Source of the DNA: Limnanthes douglasii subsp. nivea
Lineage: Eukaryota; Streptophyta; Magnoliopsida; Brassicales; Limnanthaceae
DNA length: 64,000 nucleotides
NCBI GenBank assembly: GCA_036936605.1
Contig: JAUPFV010000003.1
Span: 77,112,273 to 77,176,272, forward strand
Direction: 5' to 3'
Part shown: piece by piece, positions 23,086 to 36,300 of the stretch
How the letters are laid out: every line of letters begins with the position of its first letter
How positions within the stretch are numbered: the stretch's first letter is position 1
Program-made: the position numbers and the translations under genes
Notes under the pieces: generated by a model
What the model saw: the letters and a program-made list of their open reading frames with translations, nothing else
Told to the model about the DNA's origin: nothing
Database searches by the model: none

Positions 23086-24140
23086 GATCCTAAAACCCGA
23101 AACCAATCACGTTCTAGAGCCTAAAAACTAGTTGTGACTAAATGTAGAAAACAATTGGTCCGAACTAATCGACCAAACGGGACCATAGTTACTGACAAAA
23201 TGCAATTGAGAAACCTGAGAGTGCTAGCATGCCCATGGACACGTTAGGTAGCACGACTGCTTCAAAAGTGAATTCGATCTTAGTACCAAACCTCCCACCC
23301 ACCCAAAGAAAGTTAGGTCGGCCAAAAAAGCCACTACCAAAGGAAACATAAATATGTATGCGGGTTGCATCCCACACATTTATACATACTTATATTACTA
23401 GCTTGGCTGACTTTATTTCACACGGACAATGCGGTTATCAGACCGTATCGAGTATGATAGTCATGGGCTAACACCCTCTTACATAGAGAAGCAACGTAGT
23501 GATAATCAAGGTTACAAAATGCATAAATATAATTATAATAAATAAAAAATACCAAATGTTAATTATCAAACATAGAAAAAATGAAATATTAGTCAAACAC
23601 TGAATTTTTAAATAAACTTACATCATTCTAGAAGACATTGGAAGCTTCGTGCTTCTTGTATTCAGTATACATGCTCCTTATGTGGGTATTGGTGCGTACG
23701 AACACCTTCTCTAGGCTCTACATTGTCGATGATGATCCAACACTACTATCGTCTAATGTATTATGAGTATCCTTGTTAGCAGATATAAATTTGAATATGT
23801 GTCACGACGAGTATGTCACATGCTACGTAATGCAAGACCATGCCAAATAAGTTGTCGTGATGATGATACAGGGGAAAAGCGAGTGATCGCATATCATCCT
23901 CGTTGACTTTGTTCTAACCATATCTGAAAAATATAATTTATGAATGAATAAGAGAAACAAAACCATACCCTACACAAATACAATGTTGGCAGCCTCCCTG
24001 TTACCCTAATCTTTAAGAAAAAAGAGGTTGACATCAGTTTTCAAAACATATTTAACAAAAAACTCAAACAAGCTAGAAATAAAAAGAAGAAAAGTTATTT
24101 TGTAATTAAGTCCTTGCAGTTTACAGAACCAAAAAAATCT
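23086..24140. other. Intergenic stretch
   Basis: No coding or mobile-element signal was recognised. Confidence 0.45.
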
Positions 24141-24149
24141 ACTTTAACC

Positions 24150-27100
24150 AGCCCTGAATGATCAAAATTCAAAATTGGAAAATCTGTGGTGTGGGTAACA
24201 TAACATCTCTTAGAAGGCTCAAGTCTATTGTAAAAAATGAAAAAATTCATATCATAATCATTCATGAGTCTTTCATCAACAAATCTCGTCAGGATATCAT
24301 TGCTTCTACTTTAGGTTTAAAGAATTACAGAGCTAACTTCTCTAAAAAGTTATGGTTGTTTTGAAAGGACGAGTTATTATTCAACATCTTGATTGATCAT
24401 GATGAGTGTATCCACACTGATATCAAACATACTATTTTTAATAAGACGATTAATGTTACTTTAGTCTATGCCAAATGCCAAAGAAGCAAAAGAATGGCAT
24501 TTTGGGATACTCTTAGATCTATTGCCTATAATATTAACTAATAGATTGAATTAGGGGATTTTAACTCTGTCTGCTCCCCATCTGATAAGGTTTAGGCCTT
24601 TGAAAAACTTGTCTCTCATTGTGAAGATAGTTACCAACATTCTAACAATATCTCTGATAAAACCAAGCTCAATAGGGCTATTACAGATCACCTTCTAGCT
24701 CTAAGTATGGAAGAAGACTATTGGTTTCAGAAGTGTTATTCTAGCTGGATCAAAGACGGGGATCGTAACACTAATGTGTATCAAAATTATGTTAAGAAAA
24801 AAAGAAGAAAAAGTATGATCTCCAGCATTAAAGTCAACAATTAGTGGATTACTGATGAAGACCACATCTTCCTATCAACAAAATCATATTTCAAAGATAT
24901 GTTATCTTATCCTTCTTACCTAAACCTAGATGATGAGCATACTTATCTAAATGATAATATATTCAATATAATCCCCATACTTATTAATGATGCATATAAT
25001 AATTTACAAGAATTGATGGCTTCAATTGTTGTTTCTTCCTTTTTTCTGGAACATCATCAAACAAGATCTTTGCAAAGAAATATTATCTTTTCTCCTTGCA
25101 ACATTGTAATTAAAGTCGATATGTCCAAAGCATTCGACAATCTTGATCACAACTTTACTATTAAAGTCCTTAACTCTTTTGGATTTAGTGATAGATTTAT
25201 TAACCTTATTAGAGACTTAATCAAATCTATTTTCGTATATGTCCTTAATAACGACAAAGTTATTGGTTTTTACAAAACTAAAAAAGGTGTCAGACAAGGG
25301 GACCCCCTGTCCCCGAATCTTTTTTGTATTATCGTTAAATAAGTTCTTATTAGGGGTTTAATCTCAATTTATAGCTCTGATAAATCTCTTAAGTACACTT
25401 GTAGAAGTAATATAAAAATTCTTTGTCTGGCTTACGCAGACAACTTATTGTTATTTTCTAATGGCCTTGAGTCTTCACTGCATACTATTGGTTATTTTAT
25501 ACAGAAATATCAAGATATTTCATGTCAGGCTCTTAACAAAGAAAAAGCAAGGATATTTACTTCTATTAATCTCTCCTAGGACAAAATCAGAGCTCTTTCA
25601 ATTCAAACTAGCTTCAGCACTGGCTTCCTTCCTACCACCTACCTAAGCACTACCCTCAACTCAAACAAAAAAACCAACAACTACATTCCTCTCTTTGAAA
25701 ATCTCAAAACCAAGATTCATGACTCGGAAGGTAAAATGTTATCTTATGGGGGTAGACTGACCTTAATTAACAATGTACTAATACTCATTCCTATTTATTG
25801 GATACAGAATTGCAATTTACCTAAGATTACTATCACCAAGATTGAAAGATTTTTTAGTAAGTTTTTATGGGGATCTGATAACATTACTAATAAAATGCAC
25901 TTGTCTAACTGCATGATTAACTGTAAAACTTACAGGGAATGAAGTATTAACCTGCACAACCTCAATGACATCCAAGAGGCATACTCTTGCAAGCTTTGGA
26001 TTTGCTTCAGAGATAACGAATCCCTCTGCTCTCACTTTCTTCACAATATTTATAACAAATCCAATCATCCTCTACAACTGAACTATTCCAAGCCTGGATC
26101 CCAAACCTGGAAAAGACTTTCAAAAATAAAGAACTTGGCTGAAAGATACATTAGTTGGAAGTTTGGTAATGGTAATGTATAATTTTGTCTTGATAATTGG
26201 ATGAGAAAGCCTCCTATTATTAAGCTTGATGATAAGGCTGACAATAGATTGTTCATTGGCTCTAAAGAGAATTCTTGTTGGGATAATAACAGTTGGAATT
26301 TGAACATCATTAGTCATTTACTTACTTCTTCTAATATTAACTATATTTCGAAGCTATATATTAATGATCAGATGGAAGACACTATCTATTGGCATCTCTC
26401 AAAAGACGGAAAATTCAATATCGATGAAGCAATTCAACATATCATAGTCAATTACAAGAACCCTTTTCTTTATGAAAATATTTACTCCCATGAAGTTATA
26501 TTTTTTTGTTATGAAGACTTCTCCAAAACATGATTCTTACTGACTCTATAATGCAAACTAGACATACAACCTTAACCTCTAAATTTCAGTTCTGTTATAA
26601 CATAGAAAGTACTGATCACTTATTTGTTTCATGCCATTTTGCCAGGACCATATGGACTCACTTTGCAGATATTTTCAAGATCAACATAAGAAATTATATA
26701 ACCATAACTCATATGATTCATAGCTGGTTTTGGTATGCTCCCACCAAAGTCCACATCAAATATATCATCCCGTTATAATCTCCTGGGTAATCTAAAAGTA
26801 AAAAAACCAAGTCAAATTTAAATAAAAATCCTTCTTAGCAGTTGTTTCTATCAAAACATCAAGTTTTTAGTCTCAATGTTGGATCATTCAAATCTATTCA
26901 AGTTCAAGCACTGACTCTGACAAATCTACTTCTATTATGGGTTGTTTCAATCATTTGAAGAAAAATAAAAATATTTCCTACCTCTATGGATCTAAACCTC
27001 TTCCTGGCAAATACAAGCTCAATACTGATGTTTGTAGCTTGACGTATGTAGATTCTAGTAGGGCTATCCTCATTCACGAATGGAATGGATTTATCATTCA

Positions 27101-27440
27101 TGGCTATGGAAAACTTTATAGCAAACTCTCCCCTGTTAAGGTCGGATCCAGAGCTCTCCATGATGGTCTCCAAATTTACAAAATAAAAAGTCTAAGTAAT
27201 GTCGACATAGAAATTGATTCAGAGATATTAATCTCATTTCTCTTTTAGGCTGAAACCGCTCTGTTTTAGAGCCAATTTTATCCAGTATTGGGCTTTAATA
27301 GCCCCAAACATGACCATTCATCACATTTTCAGAGAACTAAACCAAGTCGCTGACTGGTTGGCTAGGTAGACTCTGAAATGCAAGATGAAAATCGACTATA
27401 CAAATTTTTAGGCTCCTAATCAGTTAGAATCAATCACATT
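24150..27440 (+). mobile_element. Decayed LINE (non-LTR retrotransposon)
   Basis: Four ORF2 domains appear in order on the plus strand. The endonuclease start is at 24158 (NWKICGVGNITSLRRLKSIV, later GDFNSV at about 24555). Reverse transcriptase spans 24900-25650, with VDMSKAFDNLDH and GVRQGDPLSPNLF. The zf-RVT region lies at 26200-26780. A C-terminal RNase H lies at 26904-27430, with LPGKYKLNTDV and FRELNQVADWLA. The RT box is YADN at about 25433 instead of YADD. Many stops and internal deletions are present. No 5' end, poly(A) tail or target duplication was found. Confidence 0.9.
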
Positions 27441-27880
27441 TTTTGTAAGCCTGAGTCTGGGTAATACTTGTATTGGTTAAGATATTCTCTACTAACCTTA
27501 ACTTGTTTCAGTGTTGATCCAAGCTGCTGCATATCTCTGACAAACACAGCGGCCCTTCTAACGCCTCCTGTTTGTTTCGAATCAGTGCGTTCTTTGTCGA
27601 ACTTTGGATCTATTTGCTTGACATGAATTATCTTGGGAGGAACAAGTTTTTGCTCTCTGTTTGAGTCCAACATTCCATCAGCTTGAACCGGAATGAAATC
27701 CAAAACTGGAAGCTTATCTTTTGTAAGCTTATGTGCAGCTCATGTATCTTCATTTTCTTTACTCTTCTCATCTGGCAACGACCCACCAAAAATTTGTTTC
27801 ATGCTACCTTCACTTGGTTGATTCTTCACTTTATTTTTTTCCTGACTTTCCATTAAAGATTTGAGCATTTTCAAATCAAG
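27434..27880 (-). pseudogene. Unidentified coding remnant
   Basis: One minus-strand frame from about 27870 to 27434 reads like a normal soluble plant protein (SEGSMKQIFGGSLPDEKSK, then VLDFIPVQADGMLDSNREQK and IDPKFDKERTDSKQTGGVRR). A single TGA interrupts it at about 27739. Upstream, near 28080-27970, another short block (MDQYMSEGGYQCVGSG) could be an earlier exon. I do not recognise the protein. It abuts the LINE 3' end, so it may be a host gene cut by that insertion, or a captured fragment. Confidence 0.4.
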
Positions 27881-28159
27881 TATAATCTAGCAATTGTGAA
27901 CAGTTGTTAGAGTATTTCTCGTGTTCATTTTCTGTTTGTTATAAACTTGTTGAACTCAATCAACAGGAGAAGGATAATTTTTAGACAATGGATATGGATG
28001 ATGACCAGAGCCCACGCATTGATAACCGCCTTCAGACATATACTGATCCATCGATAGTAAGTAGGAGGCCTTTTATGAGCATGAAAGTGATAAAGATGAG
28101 CGAAATTCGAGCAATAGTGGAAAGGTTGTGATGTATGAGGGAAGGTCATTAGCTAGCTA

Positions 28160-29070
28160 GCTTTTCCTTCTCTCTTCAAACTTTGGTCCTTCGTCATCGC
28201 ATGCATTCTTCCTGTTTCTGAAGCGTTTATCTCCTGTGATTCTCCATTTGCAATTCACAATCATCTTTTATTGATTTCAAGCCTTCTCAGGCACAAATTG
28301 ATTGTAGATTTAAGCTGAAGTGAATTCCTAGCTCCCTGAAGATTTAGGCGCTCGAATTTAGAGAAATTATCCTGAAAATAAAGTTTTTCTCCTTGCCTTG
28401 AGTTGGTCCCAATTGGACTAATTTAGGGCTAAATTGTTTCCAGCGTGTATCGATTGAAATTATACTCTTTCAATTTCGATTTAATAATATCAAGCGTTTA
28501 TCTTTAGAAAAAAAACAAAATTCAAATTTACTAAGTGATACACAAACTACATATTTTAAACTATATATGTAACATATTAGTTTCACACAACGTAGAAAAT
28601 GAGTTAACAATACATATACGGAAGTAAACAAAATATATAAAATCGTATGAACTATATAAATATTGTCATCAATGTCACGCCAAATGTGAGATTAAAAGCA
28701 TCATATTTGTAGGTAGTTCGCGGCAACATGCATTGTGTTCGCACGATGTACGAAACTAAAGTTAAGAATTTTGCACGACATAACTCGATTTGAGCCTGAA
28801 CTTTAACTCATTTAAATCATAACCGTTTTATACAAAAATACGCAAACATAGCTCTAGCGTTTCCTCACAATAATCAATCAACAAATCAACAAATCGACAA
28901 ATAACCCATTGAAATTATATAAGTATTGACTTTTTGATAATCAAAATCTGAAACTTAAATAACTACGCAACTAAAAAACAAAACAAAAACAAATTATACT
29001 ATTAAACTTATATTACATACTCTGAAAACAAATTTTAAATAAGAAATTTGAGTTTTTAATATATATATAT
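28160..29070. other. AT-rich spacer
   Basis: Nothing recognisable was seen. It ends in a short TA microsatellite at 29059-29073. Confidence 0.5.
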
Positions 29071-29075
29071 ATAGA

Positions 29076-30110
29076 GGGTTTGGCTAACCGGTGCCATGGG
29101 CACCGGTTAACAAATCATTTATTACATGCTTTTGACGGATTAATACCATATATTTTAGCGCAGTAATAATGGTAAATTGACAGTTATCTATATAGACGTA
29201 AGTACCCTTTGCAGTGTTAAATTTTTTCATTATTAATAAGTGAAACAAATATACCAGTTAATTAATTAGTAATATACCTACTAATTTCATTAAATTAATT
29301 TAAATTTTATAAAAAATATTTAATTAATTTTAAATCAGTTTGATTTTGATTTTTTAAAGATAAATTGAAAAAAAGGTTTCTAAATGATTTTTAAAATCAA
29401 TTTTTTATATATTGTTTTTAAAAATAAATATTTAAAAATCAGTTTTTTTAAATAAACAGTGTTTTTTTCAAAATTTAAATTTAAAAATCAGTTTTTAAGC
29501 AAATTAATTTTTTCTATTTTTTTGCTAATGGATTACCGTTAAAAAATATTTTAATTTTAATTTTAAAAAGTCAGTAGTATTAAACTATAATCATAAAATT
29601 TAAATATATTTTTTTTGTGTGAATTTTTAAATATTATTGTTATCTATAAAATATTATAATGAATAGTAGAATGAGATACCATCTAAGTTGATTTAATGGT
29701 TTAAAATTACTTGAAATATAGTAGTACGATGTTTATATTTTTTTATTACAAATTATTTGTATAAATTTAATTCATTATAGAAAAAATCCATAAATTGACA
29801 ATAATTTATAATAAAATAATATTAATATTTTATTTTTATTATTTTTATAAAATAATTTAATAAAACTTGACAACTAATACATTAATTTAATAAGACTTAA
29901 TAAATAATATATTAATACGTAATCAAACAAAATATTGCATTAGATATTGAAAACAAAATGAATTAAACCAGTAAAAGGATATTTATGTCCATCTAAATAA
30001 ATATCAATTTGTAATCATTAATGGACTTAAGAATATGGTAGAGATTAGAGAAAAAGGCTATAATAAATGCTGGGTTAACCGGTGCCCATGGGCACCGGTT
30101 AGCCAAACCC
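29076..30110. mobile_element. Non-autonomous element with palindromic inverted ends
   Basis: The left end GGGTTTGGCTAACCGGTGCC is repeated exactly in reverse complement at the right end (finishing at 30110). Each end also contains its own dyad: AACCGGTGCC, then ATGG or CATGG, then GCACCGGTT. The interior of about 960 bp is AT-rich and non-coding. Both ends sit in TA repeats, which hides any target duplication. It could be a MULE-type or unclassified MITE. Confidence 0.75.
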
Positions 30111-30311
30111 ATATATATATATATAATCTAACCACAACTATTTTTATATTTTTTAAAATAAAATAAAATTGTCCTAAAGGTATGTAATAGGTGGGAAAGA
30201 ATAAACGTGGCATTAACCGTGCCCCGTGATAAATAAAAAAAACAACGACGACGACAATTATGCTATCTACACTAAAAACAGTGGAGTGAATACACACAAC
30301 AGAACACACGC

Positions 30312-32578
30312 ATGGCCTTATCTTCGTTTTGTTCTCCATTTCCTCTAACCCATACAATCTCTCAGTCACACAAACAAACTCCACCTCCAGAACTCCCTCT
30401 CTACTCTCGTTCATCAACCAACCAAACCAATCGGCCATTTAGGTTAAACCTCACCACATCACCACAAGCAAAGAAATGGAGAGCAAAAATCTCTTTCTTC
30501 CCTGCTTTTTTGAGTAAAGGAAAAGACACTAAGCTCCTCAAGGAAGAGCTTCTCGATGAGATCGCTCCTCTCGAACGTGGTGCTCAGGCGTCTCCCGAAG
30601 ATCAAGAGAGAGTTGATCAGGTTAATCGTTTTGTCATTTGAGCTTTTCAAAACATTTCTTGTTTTAATAGAAGTAGAAAAGTTACCCTGTTTGATTGTGA
30701 ATTGGATTCTAGCCATGTTCGGTACAGCTTCGAGATTTATTCAGAGTCATCGGTTTGAAAATTAGAGATTTGTTTGTAATATGTATGTTTTTGATTTGGT
30801 ACAGTTAGCTCGCAAACTCGAGGCTCTTTCTCCTACTAAAGAGCCTCTCAAATCTGATTTACTTAATGGGAAATGGGAACTCATATACACTACTTCAAGC
30901 TCTATTCTGCAAAAGGAGGTAGTAATCTTATTTAATCTTGTCGTCATTGAACATCTTCAAGCTATCACTCATGAAACTGCTACTGGAAAATAGTGTACTG
31001 TCAAGTGTTCTTAGAATGATGAGCAGTTTTAAGGGTACTTTTAAATTCTACTATCTTAATAGATGTCTTAGGCACATTCTTGTGTAAGCCTTGTAGGTTA
31101 GTAAGCTTCATTGAAGCTATAATGTTGAACAGCTAATTATGTAATGGGATTTGTCAATAATCATTTGGTTTTAAATTAAACTAAGTAGCCTGGGTCCAAG
31201 TCTTACCTTTTGGCAAAGAAATTATTTAGAGACCACATACGGGTATCTAAAGATGGTTTTTAGCTCTGGGAACTAGTGTGCGCCGGTATGTGTCCATCTG
31301 CATGTATGTGTGTGGTCGTGATTACGTGTGTAGGCATCAAATTTCAGTTTCTTATGTGGAATAGTAGAGCAGATGTCTTCAAAGTAAGCTGTGTAAGCTA
31401 CCCCTTCTTTTGTTTATATGAGTTAGTATCACTGAAAAAAAACATTTTTGTGACAGAGACCAAAATTTCTAAGGTCCGTTGCAAACTACCAAGCAATCAA
31501 TGCTGATACATTAAGGGCTCAGAACATGGAATCTTGGCCTTTTTTTAACCAGGTAACCATCAGAGGATCCTAGTTTGCATTTCTTTCATTCTTTTCCATA
31601 CGCCAGGGTTTCTAATTTCTGTTGATGTTGCAATTTCCATGCTATGTAATGTATGTTTGGCTCCCGCATACACGACAGTCATTTTTTAGCCTACTGTCGG
31701 TTGTCTTTAATTCCATTTTTTTTTTACTAATGACCTTATTCATTTGATCATTGAAATTCTGGTTTTAGAATAAGCCGAAGGTGTAGACTTCTTATAATCT
31801 AGCTTTCTGTTTAATGTCGGTTTCATACAAATTAAAGCAAGCATTTGTTTGGTCTATGGACTACTTCAAGTCTACTGTTTTACACCTGCATATAACTGAT
31901 AAATCGGCATCCATGTTTGTAGGTCACGGCAGATTTAACACCTTTGAATTCAAGAAAGGTGGCTGTAAAATTTGATTATTTCAAAATCGGAGGCATTGTA
32001 AGGACTCTTCTTACTAAATTGAATCTCACACTTGAGAGTGCAGTTAGTTTTAACTTGCATTTGCATTGCACCTGCACTTGGATCTTAATTTGTATACATT
32101 GGATTTTTTACTCGTGTATATTACTCAGTCAACCAACATATTTTCAATTAGCAACATGTTACAAGTTCTCTAGTTGCTTCTGATGACTTTAGTAATTTCT
32201 GCATGCAGATACCCATTAAAGCACCTGATAGAGCTCGTGGGGAATTGGACATTACATATTTAGATGAGGAACTGCGGTGAGTTGGGGTGAAAAAGATAGT
32301 AGTCCAATAAGTTAAAATCAATAACAGACTGATATTTTTCTCATAGTCTTTAATACTGAACCTTTGAACCTCGAACTAAATCTAAATACAACAAAATCAC
32401 TTTGTTCAGGAGCAAGGCGGGAGACTAATCGTTGTTTGCTTATACATATCGTGCAAGTGAAAATTATAAAGTTTGTCATACTAATACTGCTTTATGTTTG
32501 AACAGAGTATCAAGAGGAGATAAAGGGAACTTATTCGTTTTGAAAATGGTTGATCGGTCGTACCGCGTTCCCGTATAA
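30312..32578 (+). CDS. FBN3: Plastid-lipid-associated protein/fibrillin, FBN3 (PAP4) type
   Basis: It has six exons: 30312-30620, 30805-30918, 31457-31552, 31923-31997, 32209-32276 and 32506-32578. All have GT-AG borders and join in frame to 244 residues. Residues 1 to about 60 are Ser/Thr/Pro-rich and lack acids, as in a chloroplast transit peptide. The PAP/fibrillin domain follows, with [50 protein letters not shown] and the C-terminal [20 protein letters not shown]. Fibrillins are lipocalin-like proteins of plastoglobules and thylakoids that bind lipids. The FBN3 assignment rests on remembered similarity to Arabidopsis PAP4. The start is the first ATG. Nothing looks damaged. The gene converges on the histidine kinase. 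Confidence 0.92.
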
Positions 32579-32579
32579 T

Positions 32580-33339
32580 CTTGACTTAAATATTATGCAA
32601 TTTTGGGCTTAGTATAGTTCAAATACCATATATATATTGTTTGTTGTTGTATAGTTTATGTATCACGGTATTATTACACACAAAGCATTGCTCGTGTATA
32701 CAAACAGAATAATTGATGCTGAAAACAGAATCCAAACCTTTTTATGGTTAAGTGTATCCTCTAATTCCCAAAACTAGGATTTGTTTATTGACCAACTTTC
32801 TATTCGATCAAGCTAGGTTCAGTGAAGTAAATATGTACCTGACCAATAAAATGATAGCAAATTATCATTCAGTTTTCAAAATTTGATGTTTTTTACAACT
32901 ATATTTCTACCATTTGGGTTACATTATATGTTGGGTTTAGTCGAACCTATCTAGTTTAGCCATTACTAGAAGCTTACATCTGCTTCGAAATCATGCATGA
33001 GTTTATAAATGAACTGCTTTTGCTTTACGTTAATACAGTTAATGGCCAAATATTTTACAACAGAGTCATGGCGAATCTTACAAAGCCATATGAAACTATT
33101 GAATTTACATCTGCAGCTTACTCATTTTCTCAATGGACGCCTATACATACAAGGACAGTATTTGCAGGAGCAGTTAATATCTAACCAGGATTTTAAACCG
33201 ATGGAAAATATTCCAGAAACCTCGATAGCCCTCAAGACTCAAGAAACCAACTCCTGTAACTGTTGTGGAGCTCATATAATGGTGGAAGCAGAAAGTTTTG
33301 ATGTCTGTTGTCTTAGAGAATCGGTCGTTGTTGATTATG
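32580..33339. other. Intergenic space between convergent genes
   Basis: It holds the 3' untranslated regions of both genes. No other feature was recognised. Confidence 0.6.
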
Positions 33340-36300
33340 TCATGAGTCTGTGATAGGTTTTGCTTTGAAGAACTTGGCTAGTGCTTGATATAGTATTTCT
33401 TCTTCGAAAGGTTTCGAGACATAGCCATCCATACCACATTCAAGGCACTTGTCATACGTCGCGTGAATGACATCGGCTGTCATGGCTAGTATTGGCACGT
33501 GCCACTCGATATTAGTTTGTTCATTAGCCTCGCTTTCCATCTTTCGTATCCGCCTAGTGGCCTCGAACCTGAAAGAACAAAAAATGCTAATTTACCATAG
33601 AAATATTGTAGAGCGGGAAGTTTCAAAGGAAAGGCAGTTTCCAGAAACATACCCATCCATTTCTGGCATTTGAATATCCATAAAACAAGCTTCGAAGTTA
33701 TGCGGTAGCTGAAGAAATGACAGTGCTTTTTTACCACTTTCTGCACATTCAACATCAGCTCCAAACTTCTTAAGTGCACCAGCAGCAACCCTTCTGTTAA
33801 CCATATTGTCATCAACCACCAATATTTTCTTTCCGCAAAGGAGGTTTTGAAGGGTTGATGATCCATACATGTTGTTTTGACCTGCTTGCCACTTCTTGCC
33901 GGTCTCAAGAACTTGCTGAAGACAAGCAGCTATCATACTTGCTCGTAAGGGTTTCATCATTATTGTATCGGCAAAACCAGCTGCTTTTGCTTTATCTATT
34001 TCTTTGTGACTGATGTTCGTCGCCAGAAGGATCAGTTTTGGTGAGTTTTGTTTTTGTCCATTCTGTCTTCTGTCCAAGAGCCTTAAGTCCGAATTTCCAC
34101 CCTCTATAGAAGTCCATGAATCCTTCTCCACAAGTATTATTTCCGGCTCTATTTTGTTTCTGTCATACAAAGTAAGATTATATTTATGTACTATTTCTTC
34201 AGATTTTCTGTTTATAATTCTTAAACTTGATTAGAAAGCCTTACCCAGATGTAAGTGAACCATTTCCTCCGCACAAGCTAGCTGCTGTCTTAATGCTACT
34301 CGCAATATCGACTATAATGCCAAGTCTCTTCAGATGGTATCTAGTTATAGCAGCTCTGACTGGTTTTCCGTCAACTACCATCGCCTTGAGTCCTTTAAAA
34401 CTTGAAGGCAGATCTTCAGAACGCGTTTTTTTCATGTCACGTGGTGCGTTTTGATTGCACCTTCTAAAAACAGCCGTGAACGAGAACGTGCTTCCTACGA
34501 GAGGCCTGCTTATAAAGTTTATTTTACCACGCATTAGCTCGATCAAACACTTGCTAATGCTCAAACCTATCCCTGTTCCTCCGTAGTTTCTTGAAGTTGA
34601 GCTGTCTGCTTGCATGAAAGGCATGAAGACTCTATCTTGAGCAGATAAAGGAATCCCAATGCCTGTGTCCTCCACAGAAACCATTAATGTTACATTCTCG
34701 TAGGTACCATTGCCGTTTTTCATGCTTACTGAAGCATCATATTCATCAGCAATCAAGTGCTTAAAGGAATCCCAACTGTTACTATCATCAGCTGCTTCAT
34801 AACCACTTAATGTCTTGAATTGACGGCCACCGAGTGCTTCAACACTTTCAGCTGATCCTCCGTGAAAAATTGTTTCGGTTTTTGAATCTGTTGCGTCTCT
34901 CGGACTCTCAGCCACATGGACTTTGACAAATATATGTCCATGCTCCGTAAACTGCCAACCAAAAGGTAAAATTAGCTGAATAATCTACATTTCTAAATTA
35001 AATTTGTATGAACTGGCTTGTTTAGTGCACATACTATTATAAGTTTATATTTTTATTTGTTAAAAATCTATAGACTTTTTCAAAAAAGCTTATATTTTTA
35101 TTTGTTTATTTTGAAACTACTTTTTTAGCTTATAAATTTTGCAACAAACAACTCCTTAAGTGTCAATGATCCACATTTCTGAGTCTCTGCTCGGCTCAAA
35201 ACTTGTACGGTGTCTCATCTCGGAAGAAGGTTAGGGTCTGATCATCGGTAATGTCAAAAGAAAAAGAAAATGAAGGTTTATGCTTCACTCACTTTGACAG
35301 AGTTCCCCACAAGATTAGTAGTTATCTGTCTGAATCTTCCCGGATCCCCCATTACAGTATCGGGTACTTTGTCAGAAACAAACACTGCTAGCTTCATTTC
35401 CCCAACATATTAACAGTTTGAGAGTGCCGAGGTTCATGCATGTTCAGTACCGCAGAGAGTAGAGAAAGAAAAGAAGAAAACAACAGAAAATTCAACAAAG
35501 TTAGTTCAGACAGACATGAATGAGACAGAAAATATTAAAAATAATGTATCTGGTCAGACACAACATACCTCGATACCTTTGTGCCTTGACTTTTCCGAAA
35601 ATAAGGAGAGGACATCGTCTAGTATAGATCGGACGTCAAATGGCACAGATTCTAGTTCCAACTTGCCAGCTTCGATTTTAGCACGGTCAAGAACCTCGTT
35701 TATTAACTGAATTAGTGCCTTACCACACACTTGAGCGGTTTGAGCATAGTCCCTTTGGGTTGAACCTAAGTCCGTATCTAGAAGTAACGCCAGCATTCCT
35801 AAAACACAAGTGCCGAAGTCATATTAACAAAAACTAGATACAAATATTACTTCTGGAAATAGAAAGGCTAATTATGATTTGTGAACATACCAAGAATGCC
35901 ATTCATTGGTGTTCTTATCTCATGAGATACGGTGGCAAGAAACTAAAACCAATAACAAGAAACCTGGAATTAGTTCGAAACATTCCTCAGAAAACTAAGG
36001 GGTTGTTTTGGTGCCAAGTTTATAATCCAAAAAAATAGTTTAAAATAAAGCAATGAAAAAGTTAACTTGTTAGCAAAACTGAGGGATTTTTGGTGTCTAC
36101 AAAAAAAACAAACCTTTGAAGCTCCAAAGAGAGCAAAACAATATTATAATGTTTTTTTTGAGAAGTGTATAGACTAAAAAAACTTACAAGAGCTTATAAA
36201 CTATAAAAGGCTTGCTTCTTGTAAGCTTAAAAAGTCATACCAACCAAACAGCCCCTAGAAATTATGCGGAAAACACATTTTACCTGGGATTTAGCCACAT

